Positions 27,401 to 36,309 of a stretch of 64,000 nt of DNA are shown here, in pieces (the first letter of the stretch is position 1; each line of letters begins with the position of its first letter). The stretch covers positions 1-64,000 of the forward strand of contig NZ_JACYFJ010000008.1 of the NCBI RefSeq assembly GCF_014855495.1. Reading direction: 5' to 3'. Made by a program: the position numbers and the translations under genes. The notes under the pieces were generated by a model, which saw nothing but the letters and a program-made list of their open reading frames with translations, was not told the DNA's origin and searched no databases. Origin of the DNA: Euzebyella saccharophila (GTDB lineage Bacteria > Bacteroidota > Bacteroidia > Flavobacteriales > Flavobacteriaceae).

Positions 27401-28543
27401 TTAATTCCTTAGAATTGACCTAGAAATTACAATTTTCTGTATCTCTGAAGTGCCTTCGTAGATTTGTGTAATTTTTGCGTCTCGCATAAGTCTTTCCACA
27501 TGGTAATCTTTTACAAATCCGTTTCCTCCATGGATTTGAACGGCCTCAACCGAAGTTTCCATGGCTACTTGAGATGCGTAAAGTTTGGCCATTGCACCTG
27601 ACAAATCATAGTTTTTTCCTTGGTCTTTGTCCCAAGCGGCTTTGTGTACCAAGTGTCTTGCTGCTTCTATTTGGGTATGCATATCTGCTAGTTTAAAGGC
27701 AATGGCTTGGTGATTGGCTATTTCAGTGCCAAAAGCCTTTCTTTCTTTGGAGTATTTAAGTGCAAGTTCATAAGCTCCTGCGGCTATACCAAGTGCTTGG
27801 GCTGCAATGCCAATGCGTCCGCCGGAGAGGGTTTTCATGGCAAATTTGAAACCAAAACCGTCATCACCTATTCTATTTTCTTTAGGGACCTTAACATCAT
27901 TGAAGTTTAAGGAATGCGTGTCGCTTCCCCTAATACCTAGTTTGTTTTCTTTAGGGCCAATCTCAAACCCGGGCATGCCCTTTTCAACAATTAGCGCGTT
28001 GATGCCCTTGTGACCTTTTTCCCTATCCGTTTGCGCAATGACCAAATAAACCTCGGCAGTACCACCGTTGGTAATCCAATTTTTGGTACCGTTCAAGATA
28101 TAATAGTCGCCATGGTCTATGGCCGTTGTCTTTTGAGAAGTGGCGTCACTGCCGGCTTCGGGTTCAGAAAGGCAAAAAGCCCCTATAATTTCACCGGAAG
28201 CCAGTCTGCTTAAATACTTTTCTTTTTGTTTCTTGGAGCCAAAAGTTTCCAGTCCCCAGCAAACCAAAGAGTTATTTACGGAAACCACTACCGAGGTAGA
28301 GGCGTCAATTTTTGATAATTCTTCCATGGCAATTACATAAGAAAGAGTGTCCATTCCGCTGCCGTTGTATTCTGGGTCTGTCATCATTCCCATAAATCCA
28401 AGCTCGCCTAATTTTTTGATTTGTTCTTTGGGAAAAATTTGATTTTCGTCCCGTTCGATTACGCCGGGCAAAAGTTCATTTTGAGCAAAATCCCTTGCTG
28501 CTTGACGAATCATTTCATGTTCTTCGGAAAGTGAAAAATCCAT
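27401..28543 (-). CDS. Acyl-CoA dehydrogenase
   Basis: A 380-residue FAD enzyme of the short/medium-chain acyl-CoA dehydrogenase family. Signature blocks are GAFCLSEPEAGSD, KNWITNGG, and the C-terminal QIYEGTSEIQ, where E363 is in the position of the catalytic glutamate. It introduces the 2,3 double bond in acyl-CoA; in flavobacteria such enzymes serve fatty acid or branched-chain amino-acid degradation. It is transcribed alone, divergently from the amino-acid dehydrogenase gene, which makes a branched-chain substrate plausible but unproven. Confidence 0.93.
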   Translation of the reverse strand: MDFSLSEEHEMIRQAARDFAQNELLPGVIERDENQIFPKEQIKKLGELGFMGMMTDPEYNGSGMDTLSYVIAMEELSKIDASTSVVVSVNNSLVCWGLETFGSKKQKEKYLSRLASGEIIGAFCLSEPEAGSDATSQKTTAIDHGDYYILNGTKNWITNGGTAEVYLVIAQTDREKGHKGINALIVEKGMPGFEIGPKENKLGIRGSDTHSLNFNDVKVPKENRIGDDGFGFKFAMKTLSGGRIGIAAQALGIAAGAYELALKYSKERKAFGTEIANHQAIAFKLADMHTQIEAARHLVHKAAWDKDQGKNYDLSGAMAKLYASQVAMETSVEAVQIHGGNGFVKDYHVERLMRDAKITQIYEGTSEIQKIVISRSILRN

Positions 28544-28678
28544 AGTTGTTGTTGAGTTTTAGGGGGTTGTAAAACTTGTGTTGAGATACTGGTATTGCGG
28601 GTATTTTTTACCCTACTTTGAAATATACTGCTTTTTTAACAGTATTTGTTAAATATACGGAATACGCTGGCAAATTTT

Positions 28679-28686
28679 TATATTTG
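28679..28686 (+). promoter_or_regulatory. Candidate -7 box (TATATTTG) of the amino-acid dehydrogenase operon
   Basis: An exact TAnnTTTG match in the divergent region. A TTTG at 28645-28648 lies 30 bases upstream, farther than the usual 17-23. It would give a leader of about 125 bases. Confidence 0.5.
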
Positions 28687-28722
28687 TCGGGCATCAATAA
28701 GAAATTGATTAAAAGAAAAATT

Positions 28723-28750
28723 ATGAGACAGCATTAGCCCCGCAAGGGGG
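28723..28750 (+). other. Four-codon mini-ORF followed by a GC hairpin in the leader
   Basis: ATG AGA CAG CAT TAG (Met-Arg-Gln-His-stop) is preceded by an A-rich stretch like flavobacterial ribosome entry sites. Its stop is followed at once by CCCC-GCAA-GGGG, a tight hairpin with a GNRA-type loop. The whole lies between the candidate promoter and the dehydrogenase gene 67 bases on. It has the layout of a leader-peptide attenuator or a small structured 5' element, but I cannot match it to a named class. Confidence 0.4.
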
Positions 28751-28816
28751 AATTTAAATTTTGGTTTCGCACGTTGATAATCAATATACATTGTCTTATA
28801 ATTTTAAATCAATTAA

Positions 28817-30049
28817 ATGAAAGAATTACTTCAAACCTACGAAAATAAATCACCTGAAATTGTCTTTAACTGGAAGGATTCCTTGACGGAAGCCGAGGGG
28901 TGGACGGTTATTAATTCCCTACGCGGCGGTGCCGCCGGCGGAGGTACAAGAATGCGGGAAGGTTTGAATATGAACGAGGTGCTCTCTCTTGCTAAGACCA
29001 TGGAAGTCAAGTTTACGGTATCGGGCCCGCCCATTGGTGGGGCCAAGTCGGGCATAAATTTTGATCCTAACGACCCTCGAAAAAAAGGAGTTTTGGAAAG
29101 GTGGTACCACGCGGTTTCCCCACTTCTGAAAAGTTATTACGGAACTGGAGGGGATTTAAATGTGGATGAAATTCACGAAGTGATCCCAATTACCGAAGAT
29201 GCAGGGGTGTGGCATCCTCAGGAAGGTGTTTTTAATGGGCACTTTAAACCTACTGAAGCGGATAAAATTAACCGTATTGGCCAATTGCGGCTAGGTGTTA
29301 TAAAACCTATAGAAAATAATACGTATTCTCCAGATACATCAAGAAAATATACGGTGGCCGATATGATAACCGGTTTTGGTGTAGCAGAAGCGGTACGTCA
29401 TTATTATGATATTTACGGAGGTAAAGTAGAGGGAAAACGTGCCGTTGTGCAAGGTTTTGGCAACGTGGGCGCTGCGGCAGCCTATTATTTGGCCCAAATG
29501 GGAGTCAAAGTGGTTGGAATTATTGACCGCGCCGGTGGTATCATTAAGGAAGACGGCTTTTCTTTTGAGGAAATTAGAGCCCTTTATTTGAATAAAAAGG
29601 GCAATATCTTAAACCCGGTAGCGGGTGAACTTCTTCCTTTTGAAGAGATTAACGAAAGAATTTGGAACTTGTCAACGGAGATATTTGCACCTTGTGCGGC
29701 CTCACGCCTCATAACCAAGCAACAGATAGAATCTATGATTCAGAGTGGCTTGGAAGTAGTCTCCTGTGGAGCCAACGTACCATTTGCAGACAAGGAAATA
29801 TTCTTTGGTCCTATTATGGAATATGCAGATAGCAGAGTAAGTCTTATTCCCGATTTTATCTCTAACTGTGGTATGGCCCGGGTTTTTGCCTACTTTATGG
29901 AAAAACGTGTAGCTATGGATGATGAAATGATATTTAATGATACTTCCAATACCATTAGGAAGGCAATTTTAAATATCTTTAGCCAAAATCCTTCACCAAA
30001 AAATATAAGTAGAACGGCATTTGAAATTGCACTAAAACAACTAATATAA
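28817..30049 (+). CDS. Glu/Leu/Phe/Val-type amino-acid dehydrogenase
   Basis: A 410-residue NAD(P)-dependent dehydrogenase. RGGAAGGGTRM (36-46) and PIGGAKSGI with the catalytic lysine K77 mark the amino-acid binding domain, GTGGDLNVDE follows, and GFGNVGAAAA is the dinucleotide-binding loop. It deaminates an amino acid to the 2-oxo acid and ammonia. The length and the long loop between 115 and 160 differ from both classical leucine dehydrogenase (about 365) and GDH, so the substrate stays open. It leads a co-directional run with nhaD (12-base gap), and its leader carries the mini-ORF and hairpin. Confidence 0.85.
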   Translation: MKELLQTYENKSPEIVFNWKDSLTEAEGWTVINSLRGGAAGGGTRMREGLNMNEVLSLAKTMEVKFTVSGPPIGGAKSGINFDPNDPRKKGVLERWYHAVSPLLKSYYGTGGDLNVDEIHEVIPITEDAGVWHPQEGVFNGHFKPTEADKINRIGQLRLGVIKPIENNTYSPDTSRKYTVADMITGFGVAEAVRHYYDIYGGKVEGKRAVVQGFGNVGAAAAYYLAQMGVKVVGIIDRAGGIIKEDGFSFEEIRALYLNKKGNILNPVAGELLPFEEINERIWNLSTEIFAPCAASRLITKQQIESMIQSGLEVVSCGANVPFADKEIFFGPIMEYADSRVSLIPDFISNCGMARVFAYFMEKRVAMDDEMIFNDTSNTIRKAILNIFSQNPSPKNISRTAFEIALKQLI

Positions 30050-30061
30050 ACCAAATAGAAA

Positions 30062-31429
30062 ATGGAAACAATTCTCATCATTGTATTTATTGTGGGTTAT
30101 CTGGCGATAACCATGGAACATAACCTAAAAATTGATAAACTCATACCCGCTTTGGCAATGATGGCCCTGTTATGGGCGATAATCGCTTTGACACACATGG
30201 ACGTGTTTGAGGTGAACACGGCGCTAAAAGAATTGGAGCCTACACATATAGATGAAATATTATTGCATCATTTAGGTAAAACCGCCGAAATTCTGGTGTT
30301 CCTCTTAGGGGCCATGACCATTGTGGAAATCATTGATTATTTTGACGGTTTCGCCACGATTAAAGGATACATAAGAACAAAAAGCAAACGTAAATTATTA
30401 TGGTTGTTCGCTATTTTGGCATTTATTTTATCCGCTATTATAGATAACCTTACGGCTACTATTGTATTGGTTACCATCTTGCAAAAAGTAATTAAGGAAC
30501 GTGATGCCAGATTGTGGTTTACCGGTTTAGTAATCATCGCGGCCAATGCAGGTGGTGCATGGTCGCCAATTGGTGATGTTACTACAACCATGCTTTGGAT
30601 CGGTAATAAGGTAACTGCTCCTTTATTGGTAGAACATGTATTAATACCATCTATCGTTTGTATGGTGGTACCTGTTTTTCTTGCGAGTAGATTCAAAGCT
30701 TTTAGCGGAGAAATTGTAACCGATGTTGAAGCAGAGGAAGAGCCGAAGTCCAAATATGGTTCAACTATGTTGTATTTAGGGTTGGGCGCCATCGTGTTTG
30801 TGCCATTCTTTAAAACCATTACACATTTGCCTCCCTACGTTGGTATGATGCTTTCTTTAGCCGTTGTAGCGACCTTTGCGGAGATATATAGTAATTCTAA
30901 GTTCAGTCTTTCTACAGTAGATGGTGAGGGGCACGATACCCAAGGGCATCACAGTCCCGTTCATGCATCCTTGTCCAAAATTGAGATGCCAAGTATTCTG
31001 TTTTTCTTAGGGATTTTAATGGCTGTTGCGGCATTGGAGTCACTAGGTATGTTATTCCATTTTGCGGAAAGCTTGGAAGCGAACTTGCCAATGATGGGAA
31101 CCGAATCTAAAGGTGAGTTGGTATCCGATCTAGTAGTACTTATACTAGGTATAGGTTCTGCCGTGATTGATAATGTTCCTTTGGTGGCAGCTAGTATGGG
31201 AATGTTCTCAGTTCCTGTAGATGACCCTGTTTGGCACTTTATCGCTTACTCTGCAGGTACAGGTGGTAGTATGTTGATTATTGGATCTGCTGCTGGAGTT
31301 GTTGCCATGGGAATGGAAAAAATCGATTTCTTCTGGTATTTGAAGAAGATTGCTTGGTTGGCATTTGTCGGATTTATCTCAGGAGCTATCGTTTTCGTAC
31401 TGATAAGAAATTTTGTGCTACACGCATAA
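30062..31429 (+). CDS. nhaD: Na+/H+ antiporter, NhaD family
   Basis: A 455-residue inner-membrane protein with about 12 hydrophobic helices, of the NhaD/ArsB-like ion transporter superfamily. Typical segments are SAIIDNLTATIVLVT, ANAGGAWSPIGDVTTTMLWIG and SAVIDNVPLVAASMGM; the buried Asp and Asn residues are expected for ion exchange. It exports Na+ in exchange for protons, common in marine bacteria. It follows the dehydrogenase gene closely and precedes exbB by 51 bases. Confidence 0.9.
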   Translation: METILIIVFIVGYLAITMEHNLKIDKLIPALAMMALLWAIIALTHMDVFEVNTALKELEPTHIDEILLHHLGKTAEILVFLLGAMTIVEIIDYFDGFATIKGYIRTKSKRKLLWLFAILAFILSAIIDNLTATIVLVTILQKVIKERDARLWFTGLVIIAANAGGAWSPIGDVTTTMLWIGNKVTAPLLVEHVLIPSIVCMVVPVFLASRFKAFSGEIVTDVEAEEEPKSKYGSTMLYLGLGAIVFVPFFKTITHLPPYVGMMLSLAVVATFAEIYSNSKFSLSTVDGEGHDTQGHHSPVHASLSKIEMPSILFFLGILMAVAALESLGMLFHFAESLEANLPMMGTESKGELVSDLVVLILGIGSAVIDNVPLVAASMGMFSVPVDDPVWHFIAYSAGTGGSMLIIGSAAGVVAMGMEKIDFFWYLKKIAWLAFVGFISGAIVFVLIRNFVLHA

Positions 31430-31480
31430 TTTAATCGACAAAACATCGTTATAGAGGCAACTGTAATAACTAAGAATTCT

Positions 31481-32173
31481 ATGATGCTATTTCAAGATGC
31501 GGCACAAGACCCCGCAATTGGTGATGCTATGTCTGAGGAGAAGACCTTGTCTGTGATAGATTTGATCTTTAATGGAGGTACGGGTAGTGTGTTGATTATC
31601 ACTGTGCTGTTTATTCTTCTCTTTGTTGCATTGTACATTTATTTTGAACGATTGTTTGCGATTAAGGCGGCATCCAAAATAGATAAGAATTTCATGAATC
31701 AAATCAGAGACCATGTAACCAATGGAAAGTTGGAAGCGGCTAAACTGCTATGTGCCCAGACAGATTCACCGGTAGCAAGACTAACCGAAAAAGGGGTTTC
31801 TAGGATTGGAAAACCCTTGGATGATATCAATACGGCCATTGAAAATGCCGGTACCTTGGAGGTTTATAAGTTGGAAAAAAACGTAAGTATTCTTGCAACT
31901 GTTGCCGGTGCGGCTCCCATGATTGGTTTCTTGGGTACGGTAATTGGTATGATTTTGGCTTTCCATGAAATGGCCACCAGTGGCGGGCAGGCAGAAATGG
32001 GTTCTTTGGCGTCAGGTATTTATACGGCCATGACCACTACGGTTGCGGGTCTTATAGTTGGTATTATAGCGTACATTGGATACAATCACTTGGTGAACCG
32101 TACTGATAAAGTAGTTCATAAAATGGAGGCCAATGCGGTAGAATTCTTGGATTTGTTGAACGAACCTTTATAA
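31481..32173 (+). CDS. exbB: MotA/TolQ/ExbB proton-channel protein
   Basis: A 230-residue inner-membrane protein with three helices (about 37-58, 127-150 and 168-192) and the conserved AGAAPMIGFLGTVIGMI loop of ExbB/TolQ. It forms the proton channel with the ExbD protein encoded nine bases downstream and energises TonB-dependent import through the outer membrane. An ATG one codon later is equally possible as start. Confidence 0.92.
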   Translation: MMLFQDAAQDPAIGDAMSEEKTLSVIDLIFNGGTGSVLIITVLFILLFVALYIYFERLFAIKAASKIDKNFMNQIRDHVTNGKLEAAKLLCAQTDSPVARLTEKGVSRIGKPLDDINTAIENAGTLEVYKLEKNVSILATVAGAAPMIGFLGTVIGMILAFHEMATSGGQAEMGSLASGIYTAMTTTVAGLIVGIIAYIGYNHLVNRTDKVVHKMEANAVEFLDLLNEPL

Positions 32174-32182
32174 TTCAGCAGT

Positions 32183-32569
32183 ATGAAATTAAGGGGTAGA
32201 AATAAGGTGAGTCCAGATTTTAGTATGTCTTCAATGACAGATATTGTATTTCTGTTATTGATATTCTTTATGCTAACCGCAAATTCCCCTAATGCTTTGG
32301 ATTTATTACTGCCAAAGGCAAAAGGGAAATCTACCAACACACAGAATGTTTCCGTAAGTATAGACAAGAACTTACAGTATTTTGTCAATAATGAGCGGAT
32401 CAACGGAGAATACATTGAAATTGAATTAAAAAAAGCACTTGAAGGACAAGATAAACCTACAATTATCCTGCGGGCAGAAGAAAGCGTGGCTATTAAAGAG
32501 GCCGTAAACGTTATGGATATTGCCAATAGGAACAATTATAAGGTAATCTTGGCCGTGCGACCCAATTAA
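32183..32569 (+). CDS. exbD: ExbD/TolR biopolymer transport protein
   Basis: A 128-residue protein with one N-terminal helix and a periplasmic domain. The family aspartate that carries protons is D20 in SSMTDIVFLLLIFFML. It partners ExbB. Its TAA shares its last base with the ATG of the TonB-like gene, so the three genes are translated as a unit. Confidence 0.93.
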   Translation: MKLRGRNKVSPDFSMSSMTDIVFLLLIFFMLTANSPNALDLLLPKAKGKSTNTQNVSVSIDKNLQYFVNNERINGEYIEIELKKALEGQDKPTIILRAEESVAIKEAVNVMDIANRNNYKVILAVRPN

Positions 32570-33516
32570 TGTCCTTTCTAGATACGAGACACAAAAAGAA
32601 ATCCTTTACGCTTACCACTTTTCTGCTAAGCGTACTCCTACTTGTTTTGTTTTATATTGGTCTTACCTATATGGATCCTCCTGAGGAGAATGGTATTACC
32701 GTAAATTTTGGTACCATGGAATTTGGCAGCGGAAACGTACAGCCAAAAGAGCCCATTCGTTCCGAACCTTTGGATACGCCTCCCGTTGAACCAACGGAGC
32801 AAGAACAGGTTGTGGAAGAAGAGGTAATTGAAGAGGTCGCCGAAGAAGTACCGGAGGAGGCCGTTGCAAAGGAAGCACCTTCAGAAAAAGTCTTGACGCA
32901 AGATAACGAGGAAGCTATCCGTATGAAAATAGCGGAGGAAGCCAAAAGAAAAGCCGAAGAGGCAGAAAAGCAAGCTAAAAAGAAGGCAGCCGAAGCGGAG
33001 GCACGTAAAAAGGCAGAAGCGGAAAGAAAAGCTCGTGAGAAAAGGGAAGCAGAAGAAAAGGCCAGGCAAGAACAAGAAGCTAAAAAGAAAAAATTGGATG
33101 CTCTTATAGGCGGTATCAGTAAATCTGAAGGAACTGCTTCTGGTAGTGAAGGGGATGATAGTAGGGCCGGAGATAAAGGGCGGCCAGGCGGTGACCCCTA
33201 TGCGACTAGTTACTATGGAGCACCGGGTTCCGGTAGCGGAACAGGTGGTTACGGATTAAATGGCCGTTCCCTAGTAAGTAAGGGCCAAGTAAAACAAGAA
33301 TGTAACGAAGAGGGCAGGGTCGTGGTTAAAATTGTGGTAGACCGTAATGGAAACGTGGTTAGCGCCACTCCGGGTGTCAAAGGTACCACCAATAACAGCC
33401 CGTGTCTTTTGGATCCCGCCAAAAAAACGGCCTTTAAGCATAAGTGGAACCTTGACTCCAATGCACCTAGTCAACAGGTCGGTTTTGTGGTGGTGAACTT
33501 TAAATTGGGAGAGTGA
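32569..33516 (+). CDS. tonB: TonB-like energy transducer
   Basis: A 315-residue protein with an N-terminal membrane anchor (about 13-34) and a Pro/Glu-rich stretch with VEEEVIEEVAEEVPEE. A long Lys/Glu/Ala helix (about 120-175) predicted as coiled coil follows, then a Gly/Ser-rich linker, then a compact C-terminal domain with two cysteines (KQECNEEGRVVVKIVVDRNG and SPCLLDP). The layout is that of TonB/TolA-like proteins that reach across the periplasm. The long charged helix resembles TolA. Its position after exbBD supports TonB function; the clients are unknown. Confidence 0.82.
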   Translation: MSFLDTRHKKKSFTLTTFLLSVLLLVLFYIGLTYMDPPEENGITVNFGTMEFGSGNVQPKEPIRSEPLDTPPVEPTEQEQVVEEEVIEEVAEEVPEEAVAKEAPSEKVLTQDNEEAIRMKIAEEAKRKAEEAEKQAKKKAAEAEARKKAEAERKAREKREAEEKARQEQEAKKKKLDALIGGISKSEGTASGSEGDDSRAGDKGRPGGDPYATSYYGAPGSGSGTGGYGLNGRSLVSKGQVKQECNEEGRVVVKIVVDRNGNVVSATPGVKGTTNNSPCLLDPAKKTAFKHKWNLDSNAPSQQVGFVVVNFKLGE

Positions 33517-34727
33517 CCTATCAGGAAACCCTAGATTGGATGTTTGCCCAACTTCCAATGTATCAAAATCAGGGAGCGAAAGCTTTTAATGTTAAACTTG
33601 AGGGAATTTTATCCTTTGCCGATTACCTTGGTAATCCCCACACAGCTTTCAAAAGCATCCATGTGGCCGGTACTAATGGCAAGGGTTCTAGCAGCCACAT
33701 GATTGCCTCCATACTTCAGGAAGCAGGCTATAAAGTAGGTTTGTACACATCGCCGCACTTAAAGGATTTTAGAGAACGTATTCGAATTAACGGGAAGTCA
33801 ATTTCAAAGAAATTTGTTATTGATTTTATTGAACGCAACCAGCCATTTTTTGAAAAAAGGCACTTATCCTTTTTTGAAATGACCGTGGGTATGGCCTTTG
33901 ATTATTTTGCCCAAGAAAAGGTAGATGTGGCCGTCATTGAAGTGGGATTAGGGGGTAGGCTGGACTCTACCAATATCATTACCCCTTTAGTGTCGCTCAT
34001 TACCAATATTGGCTATGATCATATAGATATGCTGGGCGATACCTTGGAAAAGATAGCATACGAAAAAGCGGGTATCATTAAGGAGGGGGTTCCCGTGGTT
34101 ATCAGTGAGCTGCAAGAGGAAACCCAAGCTGTTTTTGAGAAGGTAGCCAGAGACCGAAATTCTTCTATTGTTTTTGCGGAAGAGTTAAAGTTGCCGGATT
34201 ACCGTACTTCGCTGCTTGGAAACTATCAGGCTAAAAACGTTAAGGGTGTGTTGGCCGTAGTTAAGAATCTAAAGGATACTTTTAGAATATCCGAAGCGCA
34301 TATTAAAAACGGACTCGCAAGAGTAACCGAGAATACCGGATTAATGGGGCGCTGGCAGGTTCTTTCGCAAGAGCCTATGGTCGTATGTGATACTGCGCAT
34401 AATAAAGAAGGCCTTAGCATCATCATGAAGCAGCTTGCAAAATGCCCTTACAATCATTTACATATGGTACTCGGTTTTGTAAAGGGGAAGGATTTAGATG
34501 GCATTCTTCCTTTACTGCCAAAATATGCTACCTATTATTGGTGTCGCCCTAATTTGGAAAGGGGACTTCCTGTGGATGAATTGTTGGTGAAATCTTTGGA
34601 ATTTAACTTAAGAGGGAAGAAATTTTCATCAGTAGAGCAGGCTTATAAAGAAGCAATAGCTTCTGCAAAAAACACTGATTTTGTGTACGTTGGAGGAAGC
34701 ACTTTTACGGTGGCTGAAATTCTTTAA
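33513..34727 (+). CDS. folC: Folylpolyglutamate synthase/dihydrofolate synthase
   Basis: A 404-residue Mur-ligase-like enzyme. The P-loop is HVAGTNGKGSSSHM (about 50-63), followed by GLYTSPHLKDFRERIRING and the glutamate-rich GLGGRLDSTNI. It adds glutamate to dihydropteroate or folates. The start is GTG, overlapping the TGA of the tonB-like gene (GTGA), which suggests coupled translation. Full length for the family. A tRNA-Val gene with its own promoter follows. Confidence 0.94.
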   Translation: MTYQETLDWMFAQLPMYQNQGAKAFNVKLEGILSFADYLGNPHTAFKSIHVAGTNGKGSSSHMIASILQEAGYKVGLYTSPHLKDFRERIRINGKSISKKFVIDFIERNQPFFEKRHLSFFEMTVGMAFDYFAQEKVDVAVIEVGLGGRLDSTNIITPLVSLITNIGYDHIDMLGDTLEKIAYEKAGIIKEGVPVVISELQEETQAVFEKVARDRNSSIVFAEELKLPDYRTSLLGNYQAKNVKGVLAVVKNLKDTFRISEAHIKNGLARVTENTGLMGRWQVLSQEPMVVCDTAHNKEGLSIIMKQLAKCPYNHLHMVLGFVKGKDLDGILPLLPKYATYYWCRPNLERGLPVDELLVKSLEFNLRGKKFSSVEQAYKEAIASAKNTDFVYVGGSTFTVAEIL

Positions 34728-34745
34728 ATTTTATTCAATTTTTTC

Positions 34746-34776
34746 TTTGGGAATCAATAAAAGCATTTTATATTTG
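34746..34776 (+). promoter_or_regulatory. Promoter of tRNA-Val(TAC)
   Basis: TTTG (34746-34749) and TATATTTG (34769-34776) are separated by 19 bases, a near-ideal Bacteroidota promoter. The box ends 12 bases before the tRNA. Confidence 0.8.
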
Positions 34777-34788
34777 CACACCTTTTTA

Positions 34789-34866
34789 GGGCAATTAGCT
34801 CAGTTGGTTCAGAGCACCTCGTTTACACCGAGGGGGTCGGGGGTTCGAATCCCTCATTGCCCACCA
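34789..34866 (+). tRNA. tRNA-Val (anticodon TAC)
   Basis: A complete cloverleaf: acceptor stem GGGCAAT/ATTGCCC, D arm with AGCTCAGTTGGTTCAGAGC, anticodon stem CCTCG/CGAGG around TTTACAC (anticodon TAC), and TPsiC arm GGTTCGAATCC. The 3' CCA is encoded. It reads GUA and other GUN valine codons. A second valine tRNA with anticodon GAC lies 7.4 kb to the right in the same direction. Confidence 0.96.
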
Positions 34867-34898
34867 AAAAACCGGTCTTTTTTAAGTCCGGTTTTTTT
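34867..34898 (+). terminator. Terminator after tRNA-Val(TAC)
   Basis: AAAACCGG and CCGGTTTT arms with a T-rich loop, followed by a run of T, directly after the CCA end. Confidence 0.8.
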
Positions 34899-34918
34899 AT
34901 TTTTAGGGCTTCTTTTTT

Positions 34919-36291
34919 TTAGTTTTCTCCCAAAATAACTTCTATATTTTCTTTAGCTTCCGATAGTTCTGTAGCTTTTTCTTTGGATACCCGGGTTCCC
35001 CAGAGATACACCCTTTTTAAGCCAGCCATTTGTTTTAAGGTCTCAATACTGCTATCGCTAACACCCTCATTATTATAGAGGTTTAATGCTTCTAAGTGGT
35101 TAAGGTTTTTTAATTGCTTTACTCCGGCATCACCAACCGCTGTTTTTTCTAACTGAAGACGGGTCAAATTTTTAAATTTTCCCACTTCTGAGAGCATTTC
35201 ATTAGAGATGTTGCTGTTGCCCAACGATAGCCACGTAATATGGTCTTTTATGGGTTTTAACGAGTTAATTAATTCCGAACTTAGTTCGTTTCCTGAGTAC
35301 TTAACATCCAAAAGGTTGTTATCGCCACCCAAAGATTTCACGGTAAACCCTTTTTTCATAATATCAACTATGGCAAGGCTGTCTGCTGGTGCAATGCCTA
35401 CCTTTTCATAATAGGGTTTAGGCCGGTGTCAATTCCGTAGGTGCGTAAAAGAATTGCAGCTATATCTTCGGAAAGGTTCAATTGGCTCAGTCTTTCATCA
35501 AAATCTGCCCCTTGCTCAATCCACCATTCCACTGTTTTAATCTCGTCGTAGGACAACACTTTGTTGCTAGGGGGCATGAATTTTACACTACTTTGAGGCA
35601 ACGTAATTCTTCTAAAAAATTCGCTTTGTGAAACATTTCCACCTTTAATGACCACTTCGTTATTGCCAATTTGCATCATGGAATCAGGGTGGCTCATATT
35701 GAGACCACCTCTTTTGATATCGTCATTATGACAAGCAAAGCATTTTTCCTTAAAAATAGGTTCTATCAAATCGGCATATACCTTTATCGAATCCGTATTT
35801 GAGCTTAGCAGCAAGTTTTTGTCTGGGGCTTCCTTTTGTAAAATACTTTTTAAAGGGGCTGGAGCGTACTCCGTCAAATAGGTCTCCCCATGTGTAAGAT
35901 TCCCTCCTTTATGGCCTTCAATGGATAAAAGTACCAAGAGTATTACATTAAAGTTGTGATGTGTCCAAGTGGGTATTATTTTTGGTTTTCTTTTGATCCA
36001 CCATCCTACTAAGGCGATAAAAATAAGGGCAATACCCAACCACCTGTGAGAAAATAATAACTCTTCTTCATAAAGCCCTGTTTCCCCCAAATACCACCCC
36101 GTTACGGCAGCACCCAAAGCACTCAGGGCGCCCAATAGCCAAGCCAACGGGATTGAACTTCCTCCCAAGTCTTTCTTTGTAAAGCGCTTATACCACTCAA
36201 GTGCTATAGCTAGAATTAAAAACCCGATGGGTAGATGAACAAATAGAGGGTGGAACCTGCCCAGGAACGTAGTAAACTCTAATGCAATCAT
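34919..36291 (-). pseudogene. DUF2231 membrane / haem c / LRR protein, frameshifted
   Basis: One gene in two frames. The first part (residues 1-297) has four or five membrane helices of the DUF2231 type (FHPLFVHLPIGFLILA) and then a periplasmic haem site, CFACH. Its frame stops soon after GIDTGLNP. Near 35412 one missing base restores the frame: GLNP-YYEKVGIAPADS continues to MKKGFTVKSLGG and a leucine-rich-repeat tail (LTRLQLEKTAVGDAGVKQLKNL). With one base added the protein would be 457 residues. It is the last gene of a leftward cassette of surface redox proteins. Either a disabling deletion or a base-calling error; an intact downstream ATG could still give the LRR part alone. Confidence 0.85.
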
Positions 36292-36309
36292 AAAATGGTT
36301 GTTTCCGAA

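Noticed and set aside
30337-30819. 160-codon open frame on the minus strand inside nhaD
   Set aside because: It is a shadow of the membrane-protein coding strand, with no motif or plausible start signal.
32116-32535. 139-codon open frame on the minus strand across exbB and exbD
   Set aside because: It overlaps two clear genes with coupled starts and shows no family similarity.
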